Shown: positions 1-9,300, numbered from the stretch's first letter. The stretch is 64,000 nucleotides of DNA from Corallococcus sp. NCRR (GCF_026965535.1 NZ_CP114039.1:3410001-3474000); one strand, 5' to 3'. Numbers and translations: made by a program. The notes: generated by a model not told the origin, from the sequence alone.

Positions 1-1
1 G

Positions 2-796
2 AAGGCGCGCGCCACGGAGTACGTCGCGCCGCCGTACTCGGTGAACGAGGACGCCACCGACAACGAAGTCACCTACACGCATGGCGAGTACCTCTCCCCG
101 GAGGCGGTGCGCGACGCGTTCAAGCTGAAGGAGCCGCTGCCCAGGCCCCGGGGCATCGCGCCCAGCCAGCCCAACCTGCGCCGCGACTCGATGATGCGCA
201 CGCTGCGCTGGTCCGCGGTGTGGCTGCTGGGCCTGTTCGCCCTGTCCGCGGTGCTCCACGCGCGCGCGCTCAACGCGCGGGTGCTGGACCTGCAGGTGAC
301 GCTGCCCAGGACCGCGAACTCCGGCACCCCGGACGCCATGCACTTCAGCGAGCCCTTCGAACTCGTGCGGGCCGGCAACGTGCGGGCGGAGATCCACATG
401 TCGCAGTCGCTCAACAATGCCTGGGTGGGCGTGCAGGGCGACCTGGTGAACCAGGACACGCAGGACGTGGTGAGCTTCTACGAAGAGGTGAGCTACTACC
501 ACGGGCGCGACAGCGACGGCTCCTGGAGCGAGGGCAGCCAGAACGGCAGCGTGTTCCTGTCGTCCCTGCCCAAGGGGAAGTACGTGCTGCGGACGACCAC
601 GTCGTTCGACCCGGCGCTGAAGCTCACGGGGCCCCAGCTGGGGCCCGTCGTCAGCTACCAGGTGGTGCTCACGCACGACACGCCCAACGAGAGCTGGTTC
701 GTCATCTCGCTGGTGCTGCTGTTGGTGATTCCGGCGGTGTCGTTCTTCTTCGCCAACGGCTTCGAGACCGAGCGCTGGAAGGAGAGCAACCTGTGA
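2..796 (+). CDS. C-terminal part of a membrane protein, probably DUF4178 family (5' end outside window)
   Basis: The frame is open to the left edge of the window, so the GTG at 41 is probably internal and the gene is cut by the window. The visible part has a polar stretch with a run resembling the end of DUF4178 proteins (GEYLSPEAVRDAF, then PSQPN). A membrane segment follows (WSAVWLLGLFALSAVL), then a roughly 150-residue extracytoplasmic beta-rich region, a second membrane segment (SWFVISLVLLLVIPAVSFFF) and a short cytoplasmic tail. The DUF4178 domain itself would lie upstream. The assignment rests on the C-terminal resemblance and on the neighbours DUF350 and a spermidine-synthase-like enzyme, which commonly accompany DUF4178. 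It is 19 bases upstream of the next small ORF and on the same strand, so probably co-transcribed. Confidence 0.7.
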   Translation, partial: KARATEYVAPPYSVNEDATDNEVTYTHGEYLSPEAVRDAFKLKEPLPRPRGIAPSQPNLRRDSMMRTLRWSAVWLLGLFALSAVLHARALNARVLDLQVTLPRTANSGTPDAMHFSEPFELVRAGNVRAEIHMSQSLNNAWVGVQGDLVNQDTQDVVSFYEEVSYYHGRDSDGSWSEGSQNGSVFLSSLPKGKYVLRTTTSFDPALKLTGPQLGPVVSYQVVLTHDTPNESWFVISLVLLLVIPAVSFFFANGFETERWKESNL

Positions 797-815
797 GCGG
801 GCAGGGAGGTGGACG

Positions 816-977
816 ATGAAGTACCTGGGCGGACTGGTGCTCGTGGCGTACGCGTGGGCCACCTATACGGGGTGGGCCCCATTCAGTAACGAGGAGCGCG
901 GGCGGGTGACCGGCGACGTGAAGCGCGGTCCCGGCGGCGTGCTGCTGTGGACCGGTGGATTCATGGGAGGCAAGTGA
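816..977 (+). CDS. Small single-pass membrane protein, 53 aa, function unknown
   Basis: ATG start with an AGGGAGG ribosome-binding site 8-15 bases upstream. The product begins MKYLGGLVLVAYAWATYTGW, a hydrophobic helix that could be a membrane anchor, followed by a short charged stretch (SNEERGRVTGDVKRG) and a Gly-rich hydrophobic end. Its TGA overlaps the ATG of the DUF350 gene by one base (TGATG), which suggests translational coupling. I recognise no family. Its place between the DUF4178-like and DUF350 genes suggests a small subunit of the same membrane assembly. The clear RBS and the coupling are the main arguments that it is real. Confidence 0.65.
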   Translation: MKYLGGLVLVAYAWATYTGWAPFSNEERGRVTGDVKRGPGGVLLWTGGFMGGK

Positions 978-1204
978 TGCTGTTGCTCGGAGTGGTGGTC
1001 ACCCTGCAGGGAGTGCTGGCGAGCGTCATCTATTCGCTCATCGGCCTGGTGGTGTTCGTGGCCGGCTTCTACGTCATCCGCCTCATCCTGCCGTACGACG
1101 TGCACAAGGAGATCGAGGTCGACCAGAACACCGCGCTGGGCATCGTCATCGGCTCGTTCATCCTGGGCCTGGCCATCATCATCGCGGCGGCCATCAGCGG
1201 CTGA
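977..1204 (+). CDS. DUF350 family small membrane protein
   Basis: 75 residues from the ATG that overlaps the preceding stop; an in-frame GTG at 947 would add ten residues lying inside the upstream gene and is less likely. It has two hydrophobic segments: one at about residues 6-33 (VIYSLIGLVVFVAGFYVI) and one at 50-74 (ALGIVIGSFILGLAIIIAAA). They are separated by a polar loop with the PYDVHKEIEVDQN stretch typical of DUF350/YjfL proteins. Biochemical function is unknown for the family. DUF350 genes recur next to DUF4178 and spermidine-synthase-like or glutathionylspermidine-synthase-like genes, which suggests a shared membrane process involving polyamines or amine ligation. It is 13 bases before the aminopropyltransferase-like gene, so the same operon. 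Confidence 0.85.
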   Translation: MLLLGVVVTLQGVLASVIYSLIGLVVFVAGFYVIRLILPYDVHKEIEVDQNTALGIVIGSFILGLAIIIAAAISG

Positions 1205-1217
1205 AACACGTGACGCT

Positions 1218-2714
1218 TTGAACAAGACGCTGCTCTTCCTCACCGTCCTCGTCATCGCGACGTGCGGGCTCATCTACGAGCTCATCGTCGGGACGCTCGC
1301 CAGCTACCTGCTGGGGGACAGCATTACCCAGTTCTCCACCGTCATTGGCGGCTACCTCTTCGCCATGGGCATTGGCAGCTACCTGTCGCGCTTCGTGGAG
1401 CGCGGGGTGGCCCAGCGCTTCGTGGAGATTGAGCTGGCCGTGGCCCTGGTCGGCGGGCTGTGCGCGCCGATGCTCTTCCTCACCTTCACGCTCACCAGCG
1501 TGTTCCCCGTGGTGTTGTACGGCAGCGTGCTCGTCATCGGCACGCTGGTGGGGCTGGAGATTCCCCTCCTGCTGCGCATCCTGCAGGACCAGCTCAAGTT
1601 CAAGGACCTGGTCAGCCAGGTGCTGACGTTCGACTACCTGGGCGCGCTCGCGGCCAGCGTGGCCTTCCCGCTGCTGCTGGTGCCGAAGCTGGGGCTGGTG
1701 CGCACGTCGCTGCTCTTCGGCCTGCTCAACGCGGGCGTGGGGCTGTGGAGCACGTGGCTGCTCGCGCCCATCCTGGCCAACCCCGTGCGCCTGCGCGTCA
1801 AGGCGGTGGCGCTGTGCGCGGGGCTGCTGGTGTGCTTCGCGCTGGGGGACCGGCTCACCACGTTCTACGAGGACCAGCTCTACGCGGACGACGTCGTCCA
1901 CGCCACCAGCTCTCCCTACCAGCGCATCATCGTCACGCGCGGCAAGCGGGGCTTCTCGCTGTTCCTCAACGGCAACCTCCAGTTCGCCAGCATCGACGAG
2001 TACCGCTACCACGAGTCCCTGGTGCACCCGGCCATGGTGCGCGCGCGGAAGGTGGAGCACGTGCTGATCCTGGGCGGCGGTGACGGGCTCGCGGCGCGCG
2101 AGGTGCTGAAGTATCCGGAGGTGAAGTCCGTCACGCTGGTGGACCTGGACCCCGCCATCACCGGGCTCGCCATGAACTACCCGGAGCTGGCGGCGCTCAA
2201 CCACCACTCCATGACGCACCCGAAGATGCGCGTCATCAACACGGACGCCATGCAGTTCCTGGCCGAAGGCGCCAACGCCTGGGACGTCGTCATCGTGGAC
2301 TTCCCGGACCCCAACAACTTCGCGCTGGGGAAGCTGTACACGACGGGCTTCTACAAGATTCTGAAGAAGCGCCTGGCGCCGGGCGGCGTGGCGGTCATCC
2401 AGAGCACCAGCCCCCTGTTCGCGCGGCGCTCGTTCTGGTGCGTGGAGACCACGTTGAAGGCGGCGGGCTTCTGGACGCAGCCGTACCACGCGCTGGTGCC
2501 GTCCTTCGGGGAGTGGGGCTACGTGCTGGTGGCGCAGGAGCCGGCCGGCCGCCTCCGCGCGCTGCCGGAGGGGCTGGCTTTCCTGGACGAGGACACGCTG
2601 GAGGGGCTCACGCGCTTCTCCCCGGACATGGCGCCGCTGCCGGCGGAGGTGAACCGGCTGAACAACCAGGTGCTGGTGCACTACTACGAAGAGGAGTGGC
2701 GCCGGTGGAACTGA
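1218..2714 (+). CDS. Membrane-anchored spermidine-synthase-like aminopropyltransferase
   Basis: 498 residues with a TTG start, the only plausible start before the conserved first membrane helix. Residues about 1-215 form six to seven membrane helices. Residues about 225-490 form a spermidine-synthase fold with the decarboxylated-SAM-binding loop ILGGGDG at 284-290, the acidic VDLDP at 308-312 and DFPDP at 361-365, where the family carries its catalytic aspartate. Classical SpeE enzymes transfer aminopropyl from decarboxylated SAM to putrescine; whether this membrane form uses a free polyamine, SAM or another acceptor is unknown. The usual GP after DxxDP is replaced by NN, which may mean altered substrate binding. 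The stop overlaps the GTG of the FAD-protein gene by ten bases. The enzyme class is well supported; the substrate is open. Confidence 0.85.
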   Translation: MNKTLLFLTVLVIATCGLIYELIVGTLASYLLGDSITQFSTVIGGYLFAMGIGSYLSRFVERGVAQRFVEIELAVALVGGLCAPMLFLTFTLTSVFPVVLYGSVLVIGTLVGLEIPLLLRILQDQLKFKDLVSQVLTFDYLGALAASVAFPLLLVPKLGLVRTSLLFGLLNAGVGLWSTWLLAPILANPVRLRVKAVALCAGLLVCFALGDRLTTFYEDQLYADDVVHATSSPYQRIIVTRGKRGFSLFLNGNLQFASIDEYRYHESLVHPAMVRARKVEHVLILGGGDGLAAREVLKYPEVKSVTLVDLDPAITGLAMNYPELAALNHHSMTHPKMRVINTDAMQFLAEGANAWDVVIVDFPDPNNFALGKLYTTGFYKILKKRLAPGGVAVIQSTSPLFARRSFWCVETTLKAAGFWTQPYHALVPSFGEWGYVLVAQEPAGRLRALPEGLAFLDEDTLEGLTRFSPDMAPLPAEVNRLNNQVLVHYYEEEWRRWN

Positions 2715-4336
2715 CGCGGCGCGAGCTGGTGGCAGCGTTCCTGGGCGCCTCCGTGGCGAGCGCCTGTACGCGGCAGGCCGCTCGCGCGCCGGTGCCGGGC
2801 GCCATCGTGGACCGGGCGGTGGACACCGGCCACAAGTTGCGCACAGGGCCGCTGCCGCGCGCGCAGGACTTCGAACCGGTGGGCGTGTTGATTGTCGGCG
2901 CGGGCGCAGCCGGGCTGTCCGCCGCGTGGCGCCTGTCCGCCGCGGGCGTGAAGGACGTGCGCGTGGTGGAGCTGGAGACGGAGGCCGGGGGCACGTCCCG
3001 CTCCGGACGCAACGCCGTGTCCGCGTTCCCGTGGGGCGCGCACTACCTGCCCTCCCCCCTGGAGGACAGAGGGCCGGTGATGCGCCTCTTGCGAGAGATG
3101 GACGCCGTCACCGGCGTGGACGCGGAGGGCCACCCGTCGTTCGCGGAGGAGCTGCTCATCCAGGAGCCCGACGAGCGCGTCTTCTACCGGGGCCACTGGT
3201 ACGAAGGGCTGTACCTGCGCGCGGGCGCGAGCCCGGAGGACCTGGCGGAGCTGGAGCGCTTCGACGCGCGGATGAACGCCTTCGCCGCCGCGCGCGACGC
3301 GAAGGGGCGCAAGGCGTTCGCGGTGCCGGGGGCGCTCTCCAGCGACGACGCGGAGTGGACCGCGCTGGACGCGGTGAGCATGGCGCAATGGATGGAGGCG
3401 GAGGGCTTCCGCTCGCCCCGGCTGAAGTGGTTCGTGGACTACGCGTGCCGCGACGACTACGGCGCGACCTCCGAGCATGTCTCCGCCTGGGCGGGCATCT
3501 GGTACTTCGCCGCGCGGCAGAACGGGAAGGGGGAGCGCAGCGACGGCTTCCTCTCCTGGCCCGAGGGCAACGGCCGGCTGGTGAAGCAATTGGCGTCGTC
3601 GCTGGGCCCGCGCCAGTTGGAGACGCAGGTGCTGGTGCACACGGTGGAGCCGGGCGAGGACGGCTGCCGCGTGCACGCGCTGGATGCGCGCACCGGGGCG
3701 CCCCGTGCCTTCCACGCCCGGCAGGTGGTGCTGGCGTGCCCGCGCTTCGTCGCCGCGCACGTGGTGGCACCGTGGCGCGAGGCCCGCCCCGCGTGGATGG
3801 ACGCCTTCGTCTACAGCCCGTGGGTGGTGGCCAACCTGACGGTGTCCGCGCCGCCGGCGTCGCGAGGCTTCCCGCTGGCCTGGGACAACGTCTTCTACGA
3901 GAGCCGGAGCCTGGGCTACGTGGTCGCCACGCACCAGTCGCTGCGCCAGGACGTGCGCGGGCCCACGGTGCTCACCTGGTACCTGCCCATGGCCGGCGCG
4001 GACGTGAAGGCGGAGCGCAATCAGGCCCTCTCCGCGACGTACGGGGACTGGGAGGCGCTGGTGATGGCGGACCTGTTGCCGGCGCACCCCGGGGTGGGCG
4101 CGCTCGCGCAGCGGCTGGAGGTGCAGCGCTGGGGCCACGCCATGGTGCGGCCCCAGCCCGGCTTCATCTGGGGCGAGGCTCGCCGTTCCGCGCAACAGAG
4201 CCTGGGGCGGCACCTGCACTTCGCGCACACGGACCTGGGCGGCATGGCCCTCTTCGAGGAGGCCAACTGGTTCGGCGTGCAGGCCGCGGAGCGGGCCCTG
4301 GCGGGAATGGGGCTCAAGAGCGCCAGTTGGTTATAG
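2705..4336 (+). CDS. Signal-bearing FAD-dependent amine-oxidase-like oxidoreductase
   Basis: 543 residues from the GTG overlapping the end of the aminopropyltransferase gene; the longer frame upstream is antisense-like padding inside that gene. The N-terminus has a twin arginine, a hydrophobic stretch and a cysteine (TRRELVAAFLGASVASAC). This resembles a Tat signal with a lipobox-like end, although alanine at -3 is not ideal. A dinucleotide-binding GxGxxG (VGAGAAG) lies at about 64-70 and is followed by the flavin-binding acidic strand (VVELETEAGGTS). The rest matches NAD(P)-binding-like flavin amine oxidases. Placed directly after a polyamine-type transferase, it may oxidise the resulting amine or a modified membrane substrate. 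This substrate link is an inference from context. Confidence 0.85.
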   Translation: MELTRRELVAAFLGASVASACTRQAARAPVPGAIVDRAVDTGHKLRTGPLPRAQDFEPVGVLIVGAGAAGLSAAWRLSAAGVKDVRVVELETEAGGTSRSGRNAVSAFPWGAHYLPSPLEDRGPVMRLLREMDAVTGVDAEGHPSFAEELLIQEPDERVFYRGHWYEGLYLRAGASPEDLAELERFDARMNAFAAARDAKGRKAFAVPGALSSDDAEWTALDAVSMAQWMEAEGFRSPRLKWFVDYACRDDYGATSEHVSAWAGIWYFAARQNGKGERSDGFLSWPEGNGRLVKQLASSLGPRQLETQVLVHTVEPGEDGCRVHALDARTGAPRAFHARQVVLACPRFVAAHVVAPWREARPAWMDAFVYSPWVVANLTVSAPPASRGFPLAWDNVFYESRSLGYVVATHQSLRQDVRGPTVLTWYLPMAGADVKAERNQALSATYGDWEALVMADLLPAHPGVGALAQRLEVQRWGHAMVRPQPGFIWGEARRSAQQSLGRHLHFAHTDLGGMALFEEANWFGVQAAERALAGMGLKSASWL

Positions 4337-4362
4337 CCATCCGAAGCGGGAGGGTAGGGCAC

Positions 4363-5643
4363 ATGAAGGACAGTCGCTTCAGCCGGGCGGAGTTCCTCGG
4401 ACTCACCAGCCTGCTCGCGGGCTCCACGCTGTTCCCGAGCCGGGGCGAGGCGGCCCCGGACGGGGGCACGCCGTCCCTGCGCACCACGAAGTCGCCGGGG
4501 CTCGCGGGCGTCCCCGCGGCGAACGCGAAGGCCCCCGCGCCCAGGCCGGGCTCGCCTTCGCCGGAGGAGATGGCCCAGCTGCACCGGAGCTGCATCGCGT
4601 CCCTGCCCGTCACCTCCACGTCCGACGACGGCGCGGAGTACGTGCGCATCGGCGAGTGGATGCAGCGCCAGAAGCTGTCCAGCGACACCTACGGCAACGG
4701 CGACTTCGTGCAGGCCTTCGAGAAGAAGATCGCGGACCTGCTGGGCTTCGAGGACGCGTGCTTCATGCCCACGGGCACCATGGCGCAGCTCATCGCGCTG
4801 CGCATCTACGCGGACGCAAGCAACGTGCGCACGGTGGGCGTGCACCCGTCGTCACACCACGTGCTGCATGAAGACGACGCCTACTCCGTGCTGCACCAGC
4901 TGCGCGCGGTGTACCTGGGCCCGTGGACGCGGCCGTTGCTGGCGGAGGACGTGGCCGGTGCGCGCGACACGCTGGGGAGCGTCAGCGTGGAGCTGCCGGT
5001 GCGCTGGCTGGGCGGGCAGCTCCAGACGTGGGAGCAGCTCCAGGAGCTCAAGCGCACCTGCCGCGACAGGAAGGTGAAGCTGCACATGGACGGCGCTCGG
5101 CTGTGGGAGAGCCAGCCCTTCTATGGCCGCTCCTACGCGGACATCTGCAAGGGCTTCGACTCCGTCTACGTGTCCTTCTACAAGATGGTGGGCGGCATTG
5201 GCGGCGCGATGCTGGTGGGCAGCCGCGACTTCATCCAGGAAGCGCGCGTGTGGCGGCACCGCCACGGCGGCAACCTGTTCCACCTGGCGCCGCTGGTGGC
5301 CTCCGCCGCCATGCGCCTCGACGCGGCGCTGGCCGCCATCCCCGGCTACGTGAAGCGCGCGAAGGCGCTCACCGCGCTCATCGCGGCGGACCCGCGCGTC
5401 ACCGTGCTGCCGCAGCCGGTGCAGACGAACATGTTCCACGTGTTCCTGCGCGGCTCACCCCAGGCCTACGCGAAGCAGCGCGACCGCATCGCGCGCGAGG
5501 ACCGCGTCTGGGTGGCGTGGGGCTTCGGACAGACGCGCGTGCCCGGCGTCGTGTCCACGGAGCTGCAGGTGAGCGAGGGGCTCCAGAACATCAGCGACGC
5601 GGACGCGGCCAGGGCCTTCCTGCGCCTGCTGGAGGCGGCCTGA
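4363..5643 (+). CDS. Threonine-aldolase-fold PLP enzyme with N-terminal export-like signal
   Basis: 426 residues starting at the ATG 26 bases after the FAD gene; longer in-frame extension runs through that gene and is rejected. Residues 1-30 look like a signal sequence (SRAEFLGLTSLLAG, then AA), resembling a Tat signal with only one arginine. A Pro/Ala-rich linker follows to about 65. The catalytic part has the threonine aldolase/beta-eliminating lyase landmarks: DTYGNGDF, FMPTGTM at 134-140, HMDGARLWE at 241-249 and the PLP lysine in SFYKMVGG (K274). Known relatives cleave beta-hydroxy amino acids or catalyse eliminations in the cytoplasm. An exported PLP enzyme is unusual, since PLP would have to be co-transported after folding, as Tat allows. 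Probably the last gene of the cluster. Confidence 0.85.
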   Translation: MKDSRFSRAEFLGLTSLLAGSTLFPSRGEAAPDGGTPSLRTTKSPGLAGVPAANAKAPAPRPGSPSPEEMAQLHRSCIASLPVTSTSDDGAEYVRIGEWMQRQKLSSDTYGNGDFVQAFEKKIADLLGFEDACFMPTGTMAQLIALRIYADASNVRTVGVHPSSHHVLHEDDAYSVLHQLRAVYLGPWTRPLLAEDVAGARDTLGSVSVELPVRWLGGQLQTWEQLQELKRTCRDRKVKLHMDGARLWESQPFYGRSYADICKGFDSVYVSFYKMVGGIGGAMLVGSRDFIQEARVWRHRHGGNLFHLAPLVASAAMRLDAALAAIPGYVKRAKALTALIAADPRVTVLPQPVQTNMFHVFLRGSPQAYAKQRDRIAREDRVWVAWGFGQTRVPGVVSTELQVSEGLQNISDADAARAFLRLLEAA

Positions 5644-5662
5644 CGTCTGGCCGCCAACCCTG

Positions 5663-5693
5663 ACGTCGGGTGTCAATGTCAGACGCCCGACGT
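5663..5693. terminator. 12-bp stem-loop between convergent genes
   Basis: An inverted repeat pairs ACGTCGGGTGTC (5663-5674) with GACGCCCGACGT (5682-5693), with one G-U pair and a 7-base loop. It lies between the stop of the PLP enzyme gene (+) and the stop of the cupin gene (-). No T-run follows on either side, so it may be a processing or stability hairpin rather than a classical intrinsic terminator. Confidence 0.5.
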
Positions 5694-5719
5694 ATGAAAC
5701 ACAGCACCGCGGTCGTGCG

Positions 5720-6151
5720 TCAGGCCGCCTTCTTGACGCTGTACTGCGGCTCCTGCTCCTGCGCCTTCAGGAAGAACTCCGAGTCGAGCAGCATCACGAT
5801 GCGGCCCTTGTCGTCGTGGAACGCGATGGGGCCGTGCGCGGTGAAGTGCACGAGCGACTCCTCCAGCGCGGTGGTGGCGGGGTGCTCGGCGCCCAGCGGC
5901 TCGAACTCGTAGTCGCCCGCGCGGGTGATGCCCAGGCGGTCCTGCGTCGAGCCGGAGAGGATGAAGATTTCAGCCGGGCCCAGGTGCTTGTGCGGCGCGA
6001 AGACGGCGCCCTGCTCCATCTTCAGGATGGCGCTCCACACGCCCGTCTCCGCGCTCACGCGCAGCAGGCGGTAGGACGTTCCAGGACCGAGCGGCTTCCA
6101 CTCGAGGTCGGCGGTGTGAACCAGTCCATTCATCATCGACATTCCGGACAT
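5720..6151 (-). CDS. ChrR-like cupin domain protein
   Basis: 143 residues with a GGAGG ribosome-binding site just upstream of the ATG. It is a single small beta-barrel cupin with metal-binding-type residues: PHKHLGPAEIFILSGS supplies two histidines and a glutamate, and a later histidine lies in VHFTAHGP. The spacing resembles ChrR-type anti-sigma C-terminal cupins and 2,4'-dihydroxyacetophenone dioxygenase-like cupins. No anti-sigma zinc-binding N-terminus and no sigma-factor gene are adjacent, so an enzymatic or sensor role is more likely than anti-sigma activity. The upstream region (6152-6240) is comparatively AT-rich and may hold its promoter. Substrate unknown. Confidence 0.8.
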   Translation of the reverse strand: MSGMSMMNGLVHTADLEWKPLGPGTSYRLLRVSAETGVWSAILKMEQGAVFAPHKHLGPAEIFILSGSTQDRLGITRAGDYEFEPLGAEHPATTALEESLVHFTAHGPIAFHDDKGRIVMLLDSEFFLKAQEQEPQYSVKKAA

Positions 6152-6293
6152 GAAAGCCTCCGCGGTCAGCCCTGCGTCTGTGTGTCTTCAACCATGATAA
6201 CGCCCGGAAAGGAAAACCTTGCAAGTTAGTCACACGTGTCGGGTTGTTGTCTTTGAGCCACCCCTTTGTCTCAGGAAGATTTCACGGCGGCTG

Positions 6294-6355
6294 TCCGCCA
6301 CCGCCGCTGCCAGCCGTATTTTCTGATCAGGCAGAAAGAGTCCGGTGGTGGCGGA
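6294..6355. repeat. 12-bp inverted repeat enclosing 38 bases
   Basis: TCCGCCACCGCC (6294-6305) is an almost perfect inverted copy of GGTGGTGGCGGA (6344-6355). Inside are a shorter CTGCC/GGCAG pair and a TCTGATCAG near-palindrome. It sits in the 228-base gap between the cupin gene's upstream region and the 3' end of the DUF3857 gene, both on the minus strand. It could terminate or stabilise the transcript of the large gene. No long T-run is present. Confidence 0.4.
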
Positions 6356-6379
6356 CCCAGGGGGAAACCCGCACCCGGC

Positions 6380-9300
6380 TCACTCCGTCCGGGTCGCGGT
6401 CGCGGGGGACGCGGCGCCCCGGCGGTGGAGGCGGGCCTGCGCCAGCCGGTGGAACGAGCGCGCGTCGGTCGCATCGTCGGGAGGCACCGCGCGGTAGAGC
6501 CCCCGGGCCGCTTCCGTCAACCCGAAGGACTCCGCGAGCCGGGCCTTCACGTAGAGCAGGCCCGCGTCCGCCGGTGTGTCGGCGCCGCCCAGGTCCATGG
6601 CGTCGTCCACCAGCTTGCGTGCCTCCACCAGCTTGCCGGACTCCACCAGCAGCGCGGCGAGCAGGGTGGTGGGCGTCGTGTCTCCCTCCGCGCCCAGGCG
6701 CACGGCCTTCTGGGCCCACGCGATGTCCTCGGGCTTCACCCGGCCGCGGTGCAGCGCCGCCCAGGCCAGGGTCCGGTACGCGTCCGCACCCGCGCCGCCC
6801 AGGTCCATCAACTCGCGCGTGACTTCGTCCAGGCGCGCCCAGTCGCCCAGGTTCAGGGAGGCCAGCATCAGCGACTCGAAGCCCAGGCTGTCCGTGTGCA
6901 GCAGCCCGAGCCGGCTCTCGGACACCTGGCGCAGCTCCGCCCACCGGCCGCGCTCGGTGAGCATCTCGCGCTTGAGCCAGAAGGCATCCGCGGACTGCGG
7001 TACGTCCGAGCGCACCTCGTCCAGGATGACCTCGGCGTTCGGGCTCTGGCCGCTCGCCCGCGTGGCCACCGCCAACGCCAGCATCAGCCGGTGCCGCTCG
7101 TCGCCCGACGCGTACTGCGCCTGGGCCCGCAGCGCGGCGAGGACGCGCGCGTCCCCCGTGCTCGCGCCCAGGTAGGCGCACGCGGCGCGCAGGTGCGTCA
7201 CGCCCTCCGCCCCGGAGAAGCCCCGCAGCGTGTTCGCGAAGGAGGCCAGCGGGGACAGGCCCGCCGGCCCCACCGCGCGGGTGTCCGCCACGGCCCATTC
7301 AATCCACACCAGGGCCTGCTTGAGCTTGCCGGCATCCAGCCACCGCAGCGCCTCCGCTCCCAGCGGGCGCGGATCCGTCACCGAGCCCAGCAGGCGCAGT
7401 TGGTTGCTCTCGTTCACGATGTACCAGGCGTCCTCGTACACCTGCGCGCCCAGCAGGAACTTCAGCCGCACCCGGTAGCCAATCTTCTCCTGGCCCTCCA
7501 CCTTGAGGTCGAGCGCGGCCACGGCGAGGTCCGCCATGGAGGACTCGCCCACGGTGTCCAGGGAGGTCCGTGAGAAGCGCGAGGCCTGGGCCTGGAGCAG
7601 CTCCAGCTTGCGGCCCAGCGTGCTGTCCTCGCGGTCGCGGTTGGACAGCAGGGGGCGGATGGTGGCCTTGAAGTCCTTCGCGTCACGCGCCGTCCAGGCC
7701 GCCTTGACGATGCGGCGCACCAGCGCCTCCGGCCCCTTCTCCTCCTTCGCGTTCTTGCCGTCGCGGGCGTTCTTCGCCAGCTCCAACTGGAACTGTCGGT
7801 CCGGGTCATACGCGCCCTTGAGCGCCGCCTCGAAGAGCTTCACCGCGTCGCCCGCCCGGCCCCGCGTGAGCAGGTGGTTGCCCGCGAGCGCCAGCGCCTG
7901 GCGGCGCGCGTCCGGCCCCTCGAACTCGAGGTCCGCCGCCGCGATGGCCTCCGGGATGCCCTGGCGTTCCGCCGTGGTCATCACCAGCACCTTCGTCCGC
8001 AGGTCGGAGGGCGCTGCCTGGCGCGCGGCCTCCAGCGCCTCGGCGGTGGCGCCCGAGCGGAACAGCGCCGCGATGAGCCGGTCATCCACGTCCTGGGCGT
8101 GCAGGTCGTCGCGCAGGTGGCGCCAGGTGGCCACCGCCTCGGTGAGAGGCGCGCCCCGGCCGAAGCGCTCACCCTCGCGGTTGTGCTCCAGCAGGTCCGC
8201 CAGCAGCGCGTTCGCGGCGATGTTGTCCGGCTCCAGCGCGATGGCCTTGCGGCATGCCGCCACCGCGCCCTCCAGGTCCGCGCCCGGGCGCATCGGCTGG
8301 CCCTGCGGGTCGTGCTGCAGGACCCACGCGAGCACGTGGTGGACCAGCGGCGAGGACGGCCGCTGCTCCACGGCCCGGCGCGCTTCGATGCGGGCCTGGC
8401 CGCCAAAGCCCAACCGCAGGAGCGTGCCGGCGTAGCGCGCGCGCACCTGCGCCGACTCCGCGCGCGACGTGAGCCGCTTCTCGTAGAGGTCCAGGCCGTC
8501 CTTCACCCGCCCCGCCTCGACGAGCCGGGCGCCCCGGTCCTCGAACTCCACCTCCAGCGGCGGCCGGTGCGCGAACGTGGCCAGCGCGGTGCGGAAGGCC
8601 GTCACCTCGTCCGGCGTGTAGCGGCGCTTCACGGTGTCGAAGCGGAAGGTGGCGGTGAGGCCACCGTCGGACTCGCGCGTGTAGCCCAGCGCGAGCGTCG
8701 CGGGCCCCAGCGGCAGCGTCTCGTCGCGGGGGACGGTCCGCACGGCGAACCCCTGGGGCGGGCGCAGGCGGTAGCGCACCTCCGCGCGGTAGGCCACCGG
8801 GAGCACCAGGTCCGCCTTGCGCTTCGCGGGCAGGACGGGCTTGCGGCCCAGCTCATCCGGCAAGAGCTCCCGCACGTCGTCCAGGGAGTCCGGCAGCCAG
8901 GCCAGGGGCGAGTCGAGCCGCAACGGGACGCGCACGCTGCGCCAGCCCGTGGTGGCGAAGCGCGCGGACGCGACGTCCAGCTCCAGCCGGAAGGGGCCGG
9001 AGCCCTCCTCCAGCGACGTGTGCTTCATGCCCTCCAGGGTGCCCTGGTACTGCGCGGTGGCGAGCGCCTCCAGGTTGCGGCGCAGGTCGTCCGGGCGCAC
9101 CGCGCGCAGCATGCGGCGGTACTGCACCGCCAGCGAGCCCGACAGCTCGCGCGTCTCCTTCACGCGGGCCGGGCCCTCGTCGGAAAGCTCCACGGTGCGG
9201 GTGAAGAGGGCGGTGTTCGCGGAAGGCAGCGACTCGTCGATGACGGTGAGTCCCTGGGTGTCCGGCGCGGCCACCAGCGCGTGGCGCCCCTGCAGCTCCG

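Noticed and set aside
1194-2681. Long minus-strand open frame opposite the aminopropyltransferase gene
   Set aside because: Composition is Arg/His/Gln/Val-rich without any domain, as expected from the complement of a high-GC gene.
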